A stretch of 8,758 nt of DNA, from assembly GCA_002718285.1 (NCBI GenBank), contig PBAR01000033.1, positions 1 to 8,758 on the forward strand, in the 5' to 3' direction. Origin of the DNA: Fidelibacterota bacterium (GTDB lineage: Bacteria; Marinisomatota; Marinisomatia; Marinisomatales; UBA1611). Of the stretch, positions 1-7,184 are shown one piece after another. The position numbers and the translations under genes were made by a program. How positions within the stretch are numbered: the first letter of the stretch is position 1; each line of letters opens with the position of its first letter. The notes below the pieces were generated by a model. It was not told the origin of the DNA. It was given only the letters and a program-made list of their open reading frames with translations, and did no database searches.

Positions 1-2376
1 GGTGATTTGGGAGCTATTCTAAAAACTGTAAGAGGGGTTGAAGTATATCAGGCGGGTATGGGAAGAACTGCATTAAATGTGAGGGGATTCATGAGTGCTT
101 TCAATGGCAGGTTTGTTTCTTTAGTCGATGGTGCCAACTATATGGAGCCTACTTTTTATATTGCCTATGGTAATACATTGCCGTTCGTGAATGAAGATAT
201 AGAGAGATTGGAAGTAGTTTTTGGCCCCAGTTCTGCGCTATATGGTCCAAATGCACATAATGGACTACTGAATATCATTACTAAACATCCAAGAGATTCT
301 GAAGGATCAACAATAGCATTTAGCTCAGGAACAAGTGGTTATACTTCTTACAGGGCACGTTTTGCAAAATCTTTAGGGAAATTAGGGTTTAAATTTTCTT
401 TAGCAAATATGTCGGTCTTGGATTGGAAATATCCTAGAAATTTTAGCCAGGATTATAATTTGGATGGAGAGATTACTGATAATGAGAATCATGAGAGTGT
501 GATTTTTTGGGATTTCTTTGATACAGATGTTCCCAGAGTCTGGGATGATAAAAATGGAGATGGAGAGTGGGATCACCAGGAAGAAATGACGGTTATGACA
601 TCTGATTTTGAGCGACAGATGAAGAACCTGAAAGCAAACCTTTTTTTCTACTATGATATTTCACCTTCTTCAGAATTGTCTTTTGGACATGAACACTATT
701 ATCAATCTGGTTATCAACCATTTGACTCTGGATTAAATTTTATCAATTATACTATGGGTTCGCTATGGACAAAAATAATTAGTGAAAACTTTTTTGGTCG
801 CTTGCACTGGTTAAGATCAACGGGAACTGAATATTGGAACTCGGATGGTGCATACCTGAATATGATGAGGAGAAACCTAACTCTAAGGGAATCAGTTGAT
901 AGAACTAAAATATCAGACTTTGTTACGACTGATGTATTAAGAGGTGATTTTCAAACAGCTTTTGGAATAAAAAATGTAGATTTTATTACTGGGATTGATT
1001 TTGCTTTTTATAGACCTGTTAGTAATCGCCAGTTTTTGGATGACAGAGGGGCTGTTTCTTTAAATGAGAATGAAGCAATTGTGGATTCTGTAATAGGAGA
1101 AAAAATTGAAATAGATGAATATGGTGGTTATTTGCAGGCTACGGTTGATTTACCTCTAAAAATAAAGTTTGTTACAGCAATAAGATACGATAAACATAAA
1201 TATTATGAATCTAGGATCAGTCCAAGGTTTGCTTTACAGTGGAATGGTTTAAAATCAGGAAATTTACGATTCAGTTACAATCGTGCATTTCAAACTCCCA
1301 GTATATTTAATCTACATATGTTGAAATTTTTTGATAAAACAGATAGCGGGAATATCGTACCTTTCATGTGGGACTGGGGTGTTTTTGGTGAAATTGTTGT
1401 TAATGTAAATAATCCTCGTGTACAGCAACAGATAGGCAGTGGTGGTATTAGTGCGGGTGAATTAAACTGGGTTCCTCTGCAGACACAATTTCGCGGAAAT
1501 CGGGATGGATTTATAATTGATGAATCTATGGTCGTCCCCTCGTTGGATATAGAAACCGTAGATAGCTACGAACTGGGACTTAAGAAATTATTTTTTGAAA
1601 AACTATTTTTGGATGTTTCAGGTTTTTATTCACAATACAAAAATTTCATTAGCCCTCTACGTATAATACACGATTTTTATCCATCAACGTATCCCTTTAT
1701 ACCAGAAGAGGTAACCCATATTGGTGATGATTATATATCTAATTTTGTTCAAAGAAATAGCACCGTAGTTTATTCGTACACCTCTACTTCTGGAGCTTCG
1801 GTATATGGGTTAGATCTAATGGCAAAATATACCATATCAAATAAAATTATTTTATCTACTGGTCTATCTGCATATGGGAACCTGAGTTTTGATTCCGATG
1901 ATAATGTTACAACCGACCTTGATGTTGATAATTTGTTTAGTTCTATAAAGAATGATACACTGAGATATTTTATAGAGAATTCACTGCAAAGTTACTCATT
2001 TCAGCCAGGGAAGTTATTTTTTAATGCTCCTACCAGAAAGGGTTTCGTTGCTTTAGCATTTGATGGAATTATATCCAAAAAATTATGGGCACAATTATCA
2101 GCTAACTATACAGAAAAGTTTGATTTTGTCAGTGGATATCATGTTGCTACAATTAATTCAGATCTTGCAAGTCTATCGCCAAATAAAATTTATGAAAATA
2201 GGGGTCCTATTGGAGGTGGTTTTATCTTTGATTTACATTTAGAGTATACGCTGAATAATTTGGTACGGATTAAAATGCAATTAAATAATATTCTGGATCA
2301 AGACGGTCCAAGAGTTGTAGGCACTCCACCATTAAAAAGAAATGCCATTCTTGAAGTACTATTTAGTTATCTATAA
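1..2376 (+). CDS. TonB-dependent outer-membrane receptor, 5' end outside window
   Basis: Energy-coupled outer-membrane transporter: a plug domain inside a 22-strand beta-barrel that imports a bound substrate using TonB. The frame is open at base 1, so the signal peptide, TonB box and start of the plug are missing; 791 residues are visible (numbered here from base 1). The plug is clear: an LGAILKTVRGVEV stretch near residues 3-15, LNVRGF near 25-30, then IERLEVVFGPSSALYGPNA and NIITK near 67-93. The rest has the alternating aromatic strands of a barrel and ends with a family-typical LNNILDQDGPR segment and a short terminal strand (LEVLFSYL). Residues 151-162 and 183-194 form two EF-hand-like calcium loops, probably in an extracellular loop. 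The stop codon overlaps the start of the next gene (TAATG), so the two are probably translationally coupled. The family is certain; the substrate is unknown. The length is shorter than a typical SusC. Confidence 0.93.
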   Translation, partial: GDLGAILKTVRGVEVYQAGMGRTALNVRGFMSAFNGRFVSLVDGANYMEPTFYIAYGNTLPFVNEDIERLEVVFGPSSALYGPNAHNGLLNIITKHPRDSEGSTIAFSSGTSGYTSYRARFAKSLGKLGFKFSLANMSVLDWKYPRNFSQDYNLDGEITDNENHESVIFWDFFDTDVPRVWDDKNGDGEWDHQEEMTVMTSDFERQMKNLKANLFFYYDISPSSELSFGHEHYYQSGYQPFDSGLNFINYTMGSLWTKIISENFFGRLHWLRSTGTEYWNSDGAYLNMMRRNLTLRESVDRTKISDFVTTDVLRGDFQTAFGIKNVDFITGIDFAFYRPVSNRQFLDDRGAVSLNENEAIVDSVIGEKIEIDEYGGYLQATVDLPLKIKFVTAIRYDKHKYYESRISPRFALQWNGLKSGNLRFSYNRAFQTPSIFNLHMLKFFDKTDSGNIVPFMWDWGVFGEIVVNVNNPRVQQQIGSGGISAGELNWVPLQTQFRGNRDGFIIDESMVVPSLDIETVDSYELGLKKLFFEKLFLDVSGFYSQYKNFISPLRIIHDFYPSTYPFIPEEVTHIGDDYISNFVQRNSTVVYSYTSTSGASVYGLDLMAKYTISNKIILSTGLSAYGNLSFDSDDNVTTDLDVDNLFSSIKNDTLRYFIENSLQSYSFQPGKLFFNAPTRKGFVALAFDGIISKKLWAQLSANYTEKFDFVSGYHVATINSDLASLSPNKIYENRGPIGGGFIFDLHLEYTLNNLVRIKMQLNNILDQDGPRVVGTPPLKRNAILEVLFSYL

Positions 2377-4151
2377 TGTATAAAAGAAAATTATATCGTC
2401 AAATTATTTCCAGATTCCTGATTAGCTTGTTATTTTTATTTGTTAGCTGTATGAACCCTATTGAAGAACCCCCAGAGCAATACTCAGAGTATTCAGAAAT
2501 AATAATCTTTGACCCAGATAATGGCGTCCCTAATGGGAACTTTGAAAATGGACTGGAAAAATGGAAAGGGGAGCAGTATAGATGGGGTAACGAATGGGGA
2601 TCTAAAACTGAATTTAATATTGTAGATGCAAATGACGGACATATATTGGATGGTTCTAAAGCTCTTGCTCTAACAATACAAAATGGTAATGCTCGTATTG
2701 GGAATTATTATAATTATTCAGCAGGGGATACAATTGTTTTTTCCGTGAACTACATGATACAGTATCAAATAGAGAGTGTTGATGAAAATTATGGGTTTCA
2801 AATGGAGTTTTACTATCAAGGAAGAGATGAAAATAATGTTATTGTCAATAATGGTTTTAAAGGTGATGTGTTTAGTCCAAATGCATCTAACCTGGACAGT
2901 TCATTATTATCTAATGGTCTGTGGCATGAGGTGAAAGTATCCGTAATCTATAATAGCGCGGATGTTAATCGAGCTTCAATTGGTTTTGGTTTCACCGATA
3001 ATTCACAGGCAATAGGATTAAACAGAGCGATAACCGTATATATTGATAAATGTGAGATTGAAAGAAAACCGCTTTCAAATTCAAGCCCTTCTGAATTTAG
3101 CATCTTGCAACCGTTAGATGGGGATGTATTTAGTCTGGATACGTTTAAATATTTTCAAACAATACGTTATGAGTGGGAAGAATCTTATGATTCTGATACC
3201 GTTTTATATACGAACAGGCTTGTTGCAAAGGTTCCCGCTCAAAATCTTCCAATCTCTTCTGGATTCGAAGAAGTATATCATGTCGAAAATTTTAATACAG
3301 TAATTAATGATTGGGAATATTATGATATGCCGGCTGGGTACAGGTTTACATGGTTTCAGGTTAATTCTGATTTCAACGGTAACGCATGGTTCCCTTCTGA
3401 AAATAGAACGGTCTGGGTTACAGACTCTGTTTCAAGATCGGGGAATAGAAGTCTTAGGATGGGGGCTGTTGACAGAGATGAGCCTCAGCATTATACATCA
3501 CTGGGGCTTCACCTTTCACGCGTAGATAATTTTAGGGCTAAGGATCGCCTGGCCCCTGGGTCAGTGTTAACCGTTCAAGGCTATATGATGACACCAAGTG
3601 ATGACAAGATATCTGGCGATAATTCTGCTGTAATTCAATTGTATGGTCTTGGTGAAGATTGGGTTTACGAACTTAGTCCAGAGCTAAATGGCTCTTTTGT
3701 TCCTGATAAGTGGCATCAATTTTCAACGGAGATGATAGTTCCTGAACAACTTAATTTCCCAGGTACTGCCTGGGCGGGTATTATTTTTCGGTATCATCAG
3801 GTAGCTGGATCTTTAGGGACTGTCTATATTGATGATGTAACCATATCCGTTTCAGAGCCTATCCGGTTTTTTATTACCTATTACTATGATAGGTTGACAG
3901 ATGTCGAGAATACGGTTATGTCAGCTGCATATTTAAATGGCCTTTTTGATTTTATGAGAGAAGATTTGGCAGGCATAAGTTTCAATGAAGTAAAACTTGA
4001 GTGGGGGATACTTGCTACTGATTTTATAACAGAGACATATGCATCAAATTCTCCAATTACAATTACCATAATTGGTGAAAATCAGGAAAATGTACAGCAT
4101 ACTAATTTGAGAAAAGGTGATCAAGGATTAATCCCCGATTTTCTAAGGTAA
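2376..4151 (+). CDS. Outer-membrane lipoprotein with two CBM4/9-like jelly rolls and a SusE-like Fn3 domain
   Basis: Probable surface lipoprotein working with the receptor encoded upstream. Residues 1-25 form a lipoprotein signal: basic start, hydrophobic core, then LFLFVSC with the lipidated Cys25 (Phe at -3 is slightly off consensus). Residues 51-229 look like a CBM4/9-type jelly roll, opening with PNGNFENGLEKW and closing with a VYIDKCEIE strand. A second such module spans about 291-493, opening near SSGFEEV and closing with VYIDDVTIS. Residues 240-286 (ILQPLDGD, then IRYEWEES and VLYTNRLVA strands) and 495-582 (AAYLNGLF, VKLEWGILA, ASNSPITITI) resemble the two halves of one SusE/SusF N-terminal Fn3 domain, so the second jelly roll appears inserted in it. 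No SusD-type helical repeat is visible. The start has no Shine-Dalgarno and overlaps the receptor stop by one base. Carbohydrate binding is inferred from fold resemblance only. The lipoprotein nature is well supported; the ligand is unknown. Confidence 0.8.
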   Translation: MYKRKLYRQIISRFLISLLFLFVSCMNPIEEPPEQYSEYSEIIIFDPDNGVPNGNFENGLEKWKGEQYRWGNEWGSKTEFNIVDANDGHILDGSKALALTIQNGNARIGNYYNYSAGDTIVFSVNYMIQYQIESVDENYGFQMEFYYQGRDENNVIVNNGFKGDVFSPNASNLDSSLLSNGLWHEVKVSVIYNSADVNRASIGFGFTDNSQAIGLNRAITVYIDKCEIERKPLSNSSPSEFSILQPLDGDVFSLDTFKYFQTIRYEWEESYDSDTVLYTNRLVAKVPAQNLPISSGFEEVYHVENFNTVINDWEYYDMPAGYRFTWFQVNSDFNGNAWFPSENRTVWVTDSVSRSGNRSLRMGAVDRDEPQHYTSLGLHLSRVDNFRAKDRLAPGSVLTVQGYMMTPSDDKISGDNSAVIQLYGLGEDWVYELSPELNGSFVPDKWHQFSTEMIVPEQLNFPGTAWAGIIFRYHQVAGSLGTVYIDDVTISVSEPIRFFITYYYDRLTDVENTVMSAAYLNGLFDFMREDLAGISFNEVKLEWGILATDFITETYASNSPITITIIGENQENVQHTNLRKGDQGLIPDFLR

Positions 4152-4159
4152 ACTATTAA

Positions 4160-7100
4160 ATGAATACAAAATTATTTTTATCCATAATTTTAGTTTTTTC
4201 TCTGATTTCCTTTTTGGAGGGAGATGATTTATGTTCTCCAGATGATTTAAGGGCAAGTTCTTTAGATGGTCAAATAAGGCTTGACTGGAAGAAGATTGAT
4301 AGCGGAATTAATTATAATACATTATTCTTTGAATGTTTCCCGACCTGTAATGTTCCTTCGCAAGCTACTATTATCCATGAGATTGACAATGGTACAGGTG
4401 GATGGTATAGAGATAACGAAGGGGGCCATGTTTGTGCTTTTGGAGCACCCTGTGATACGAATTCATTAGTTCAGTTTGGCGCATGGGGAGGATGGTCAGC
4501 AGAAGGAGATGCAATTGACAGTAGAATGAACTTTGGTCCATTCACCATCCCAATTGACTCAACTGTTTATTTAAATTTTGTTGAAGCCTATATTGATTGG
4601 GCATGGCAAAATAATTCTAATAGTATTGAAATTTCCACTGATAACGGTGTAACCTGGCAAACCGTATTTGTTTCTGATGCGAACCAGGTTAGATCCGAAT
4701 TTTTGGAAGCGACAGTTGATTTGAGTGCCTATGCTGGTCAAAGTATACTGGTATCGTATCGCTATGTTTGTGAAGCTGGTTTTAGAGAAGCATGGATTGT
4801 TGATCAAATTGGAATCTACTACGCAGAGTACCCTATGAATGGCATTTCTCATTTTACGAGTATTAATGATACAAATTTTGATTTATTAAACCTTATGATT
4901 AATTCCAAGGAAAATAATGGGCAAATGGAAACAAATGGACGAATAGCATCTTCAGCAAAGAAGCTATCATTTTCCAGGCCAATTGATTCTGAAATAATTA
5001 GAGGTAGAAAAGGAACATTCAGTGATGAACATAGAAATACTGATTTACATTTATCAAGAGATTGTGGAGATAGCCAATCAAAATTAAATATTTACTGCTC
5101 TGCCGGAGATTATCCATCCGAGGTATCATGGTCAATATATGATTCATCAGGTGTTCTGGCACTTTCTGGCATCGCTCCGGATAGTGCTGATACATGTTTT
5201 AATAATGGATATTATACGATCATAGGATATGACTCTTACGGAGATGGTTGGGATAATGCGTATTTCACGATTACCAATAGTGATGGGGATACAGTATTAA
5301 ACTATACTTTTTATAATGGCCACATAGATACTGCAACGTTCTATGTAGGCCCGCTATATGGATGCACAGATCCCTATGCAGATAACTACAATCCGTTTGC
5401 AAATATTGATGATGGAAGTTGTACCTATACCACCTGTCAGTTAAATCAGACCTACTTCTATTGCAGTGAAGGGTATTGGGCTGAAGAAGTAGGTTGGTAT
5501 GTTGAAGATTCTCTAGGAACCGTAGTTGCGAGCGGAGTAGCAGATAACAATGAAGTTGTAATATCATGCATTGATAATGGTTCCTATAAGGTTGTAGGTA
5601 CTGATACTTATGGTGATGGATGGAATGGTGCATGGCTTACAGTTTCAGATAGTTCTGGAAATGTATTATTGGGGTGGACTCTTGAGAATGGATTTATTGA
5701 CTCCACCTATTTTTATGCAGGACCTATTTACGGTTGTACAGACCCTGAAGCTGATAATTATAATCATCAAGCCACAGTAAATGATGGCAGTTGTATATAT
5801 TTGAATTGTTATGATAATAAAGGATATATTATATATCTGGATGGAGACTCAATTGATTTCACGTATTTAAATACCTATACATTAGCTGGTGTGGAAAATG
5901 GGAAAGAATATTGCCTTTCTGTTGCCAGTTTGTATGCGGAAGGGATATCCGATACCAGTACTGTATGTGTTACTCCTTGGAACAATGTTGTTTTTAGTCC
6001 TCTGGAACTTTCTTTTGACAGCTCTTTGCCAGTGGCATATCAAGAACAAGAACTCAGTGTTGGAATTGTACCTGGTTACGACTCTTCTTCTATATTCAGG
6101 TTTAGTTCTGGCAATATGCCATTGTTTACTCCAGACCAAAGTTTGTTTTTTGCAGATTTTAATTCTGGTTTGACAAATATGTATGATCCCAGTGGACTTT
6201 TTGGAGGGCTTTGGCAGTCCGGAAATGCTGAAAGTGCAAATAGCGGATGGTTTGATTACGGGTTTTCGATGGATAGCTCAAATTTTGCCTGGATAAATGA
6301 TGATCAAATCGGCGCTGCGGGAGGAGCGGAGAATGCATATCTCATTACTGAAGAGATAAATATTCTTCCTGGTGAAAATGTACTGGTAGCATTTGACCTT
6401 ATGTTTCCGCAACCATGCGGGTCTTGTGCCAATGGGAATGAATGGTGTGGAGGAGTAGAAGGAGAAGGTTATTCGGAAGATTTACTTTTTATGCTATCAA
6501 CAACCTTCGGGGAAACTTGGGTTAAAATTGATACAACAATGGGAACTGGAACTTGGGACTGGAACTCACGAATGTACAATATAACAGAAGAAATCAATGG
6601 AGCGACTTCATTTATATTAGCTTTTTTCTATAATGACTGCAATGGTAACTGGGCTTATGGTGTCGGCATAGACAATTTTGCCTTAAGTATTGGAGGTGAT
6701 AATGACTGGCTTATTATTTCACCCTATTCTGGTGTTCTGGACCCTGGTAACATAGTAAACACCACTGTTAGAGTTTACACTGAAAATAATGATAATATTA
6801 ATGATTCAATTCAATTAACTGTAGCAGATGAAACCTTAAATATTCCCATTTTAATCAGTCCTAATCTTTCTATTGAAGAGAATAGTGTTCCAATAGAATA
6901 TAGCTTAGGACAAAATTATCCGAATCCTTTTAACCCAATTACAATAATACCATTTGATATCGCGGTAAATGAAAAAGTCCAATTATTGATTTATAATATA
7001 TTAGGTAAGCAGGTTGCAAGTCTAGTTAATGGGAATTTAAATGCTGGAAGACATACTGTGACATGGAATGGAAAATCAGACAGTGGAATAATGATGCCTA

Positions 7101-7171
7101 CAGGTTTATATATTTATGAAATTCGAACAGATAAATTCAGAGATACCGGGAAGATGTTGTTTATTAAATAA
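4160..7171 (+). CDS. T9SS-secreted multidomain surface protein with C-terminal sorting domain
   Basis: Large exported protein of 1003 residues with an N-terminal signal peptide (about residues 1-21, MNTKLFLSIILVFSLISF then polar). Domains in order: the first strands of a Fn3 domain (25-58, LRASS, IRLDW); a MAM/jelly-roll-like module (about 70-221, with SIEISTDNGVTWQ, VDLSAYAG and IVDQIGIYY); a polar linker (222-301); two 124-residue Cys-rich repeats (302-425 and 426-549), each with a GDGW motif and a YGCTDP...DGSC motif; the remaining Fn3 strands (about 555-606, GYIIYLDG, NGKEYCLSVASLYAEG, CVTP); a second MAM-like module (665-844); a short Ig-like segment (845-903); and a T9SS type-A/FlgD-like sorting domain (904-1003: QNYPNPFNP, YNILGKQV, NAGRHTVTWNG, TGLYIYEI). 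No protease or other catalytic motif was recognised, so adhesion or ligand binding is the likelier role. A weak AAGG lies 11 bases before the ATG. The gene follows the lipoprotein by 8 bases, so it is probably in the same transcript. Confidence 0.88.
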   Translation: MNTKLFLSIILVFSLISFLEGDDLCSPDDLRASSLDGQIRLDWKKIDSGINYNTLFFECFPTCNVPSQATIIHEIDNGTGGWYRDNEGGHVCAFGAPCDTNSLVQFGAWGGWSAEGDAIDSRMNFGPFTIPIDSTVYLNFVEAYIDWAWQNNSNSIEISTDNGVTWQTVFVSDANQVRSEFLEATVDLSAYAGQSILVSYRYVCEAGFREAWIVDQIGIYYAEYPMNGISHFTSINDTNFDLLNLMINSKENNGQMETNGRIASSAKKLSFSRPIDSEIIRGRKGTFSDEHRNTDLHLSRDCGDSQSKLNIYCSAGDYPSEVSWSIYDSSGVLALSGIAPDSADTCFNNGYYTIIGYDSYGDGWDNAYFTITNSDGDTVLNYTFYNGHIDTATFYVGPLYGCTDPYADNYNPFANIDDGSCTYTTCQLNQTYFYCSEGYWAEEVGWYVEDSLGTVVASGVADNNEVVISCIDNGSYKVVGTDTYGDGWNGAWLTVSDSSGNVLLGWTLENGFIDSTYFYAGPIYGCTDPEADNYNHQATVNDGSCIYLNCYDNKGYIIYLDGDSIDFTYLNTYTLAGVENGKEYCLSVASLYAEGISDTSTVCVTPWNNVVFSPLELSFDSSLPVAYQEQELSVGIVPGYDSSSIFRFSSGNMPLFTPDQSLFFADFNSGLTNMYDPSGLFGGLWQSGNAESANSGWFDYGFSMDSSNFAWINDDQIGAAGGAENAYLITEEINILPGENVLVAFDLMFPQPCGSCANGNEWCGGVEGEGYSEDLLFMLSTTFGETWVKIDTTMGTGTWDWNSRMYNITEEINGATSFILAFFYNDCNGNWAYGVGIDNFALSIGGDNDWLIISPYSGVLDPGNIVNTTVRVYTENNDNINDSIQLTVADETLNIPILISPNLSIEENSVPIEYSLGQNYPNPFNPITIIPFDIAVNEKVQLLIYNILGKQVASLVNGNLNAGRHTVTWNGKSDSGIMMPTGLYIYEIRTDKFRDTGKMLFIK
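5063..5434 (+). repeat. Cys-rich tandem repeat unit 1 (protein-level)
   Basis: This encodes residues 302-425 of the secreted protein. It starts at Cys302, carries DSYGDGW at 358-364 (acidic, calcium-site-like) and closes with the motif from Tyr400 to Tyr423 (YGCTDP, ADNYNP, DDGSC). The next unit repeats the same order 124 residues later. The sequence is diverged at the DNA level, so this is an old duplication and not a recent one. Confidence 0.85.
5435..5806 (+). repeat. Cys-rich tandem repeat unit 2 (protein-level)
   Basis: This encodes residues 426-549 and mirrors unit 1: Cys426, DTYGDGW at 482-488, and YGCTDPEADNYN...NDGSC at 524-545. A further Cys (550) sits exactly one period later, where the sequence switches back to Fn3 strands. 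The conserved Cys pair in each closing motif suggests a disulfide-stabilised or metal-binding extracellular module. Confidence 0.85.
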
Positions 7172-7184
7172 ACAAGAAGATTTT

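Noticed and set aside
7..9. TTG at base 7 as the start of the TonB receptor
   Set aside because: The reading frame is open to base 1 and the protein begins in the middle of a plug domain, so the true start lies outside the window.
451..585. Dockerin pair inside the receptor
   Set aside because: The calcium loops resemble dockerin loops, but the flanking helices and repeat layout of dockerin are missing and the region lies within a barrel protein.
2376..4151. Lipoprotein as a SusD homologue
   Set aside because: Its position suggests SusD, but no SusD-like helical or TPR segments are seen; the sequence is nearly all beta-type modules.
4571..4852. Minus-strand ORF of 93 codons inside the secreted-protein gene
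   Set aside because: It lies wholly opposite a well-supported domain, has no recognisable features and is best explained as a shadow frame. The same holds for the minus-strand readings at 3884-4069, 5271-5633 and 5882-6139.
5889..6173. Plus-strand hydrophobic ORF of 94 codons
   Set aside because: It overlaps the Fn3 region of the secreted protein in another frame; its Leu-rich look comes from the base composition of that frame.
4160..7171. Secreted protein as a protease (gingipain-like or M6 peptidase)
   Set aside because: MAM-like modules and a T9SS tail occur in such proteases, but no zinc-binding HExxH or catalytic Cys/His domain is visible.
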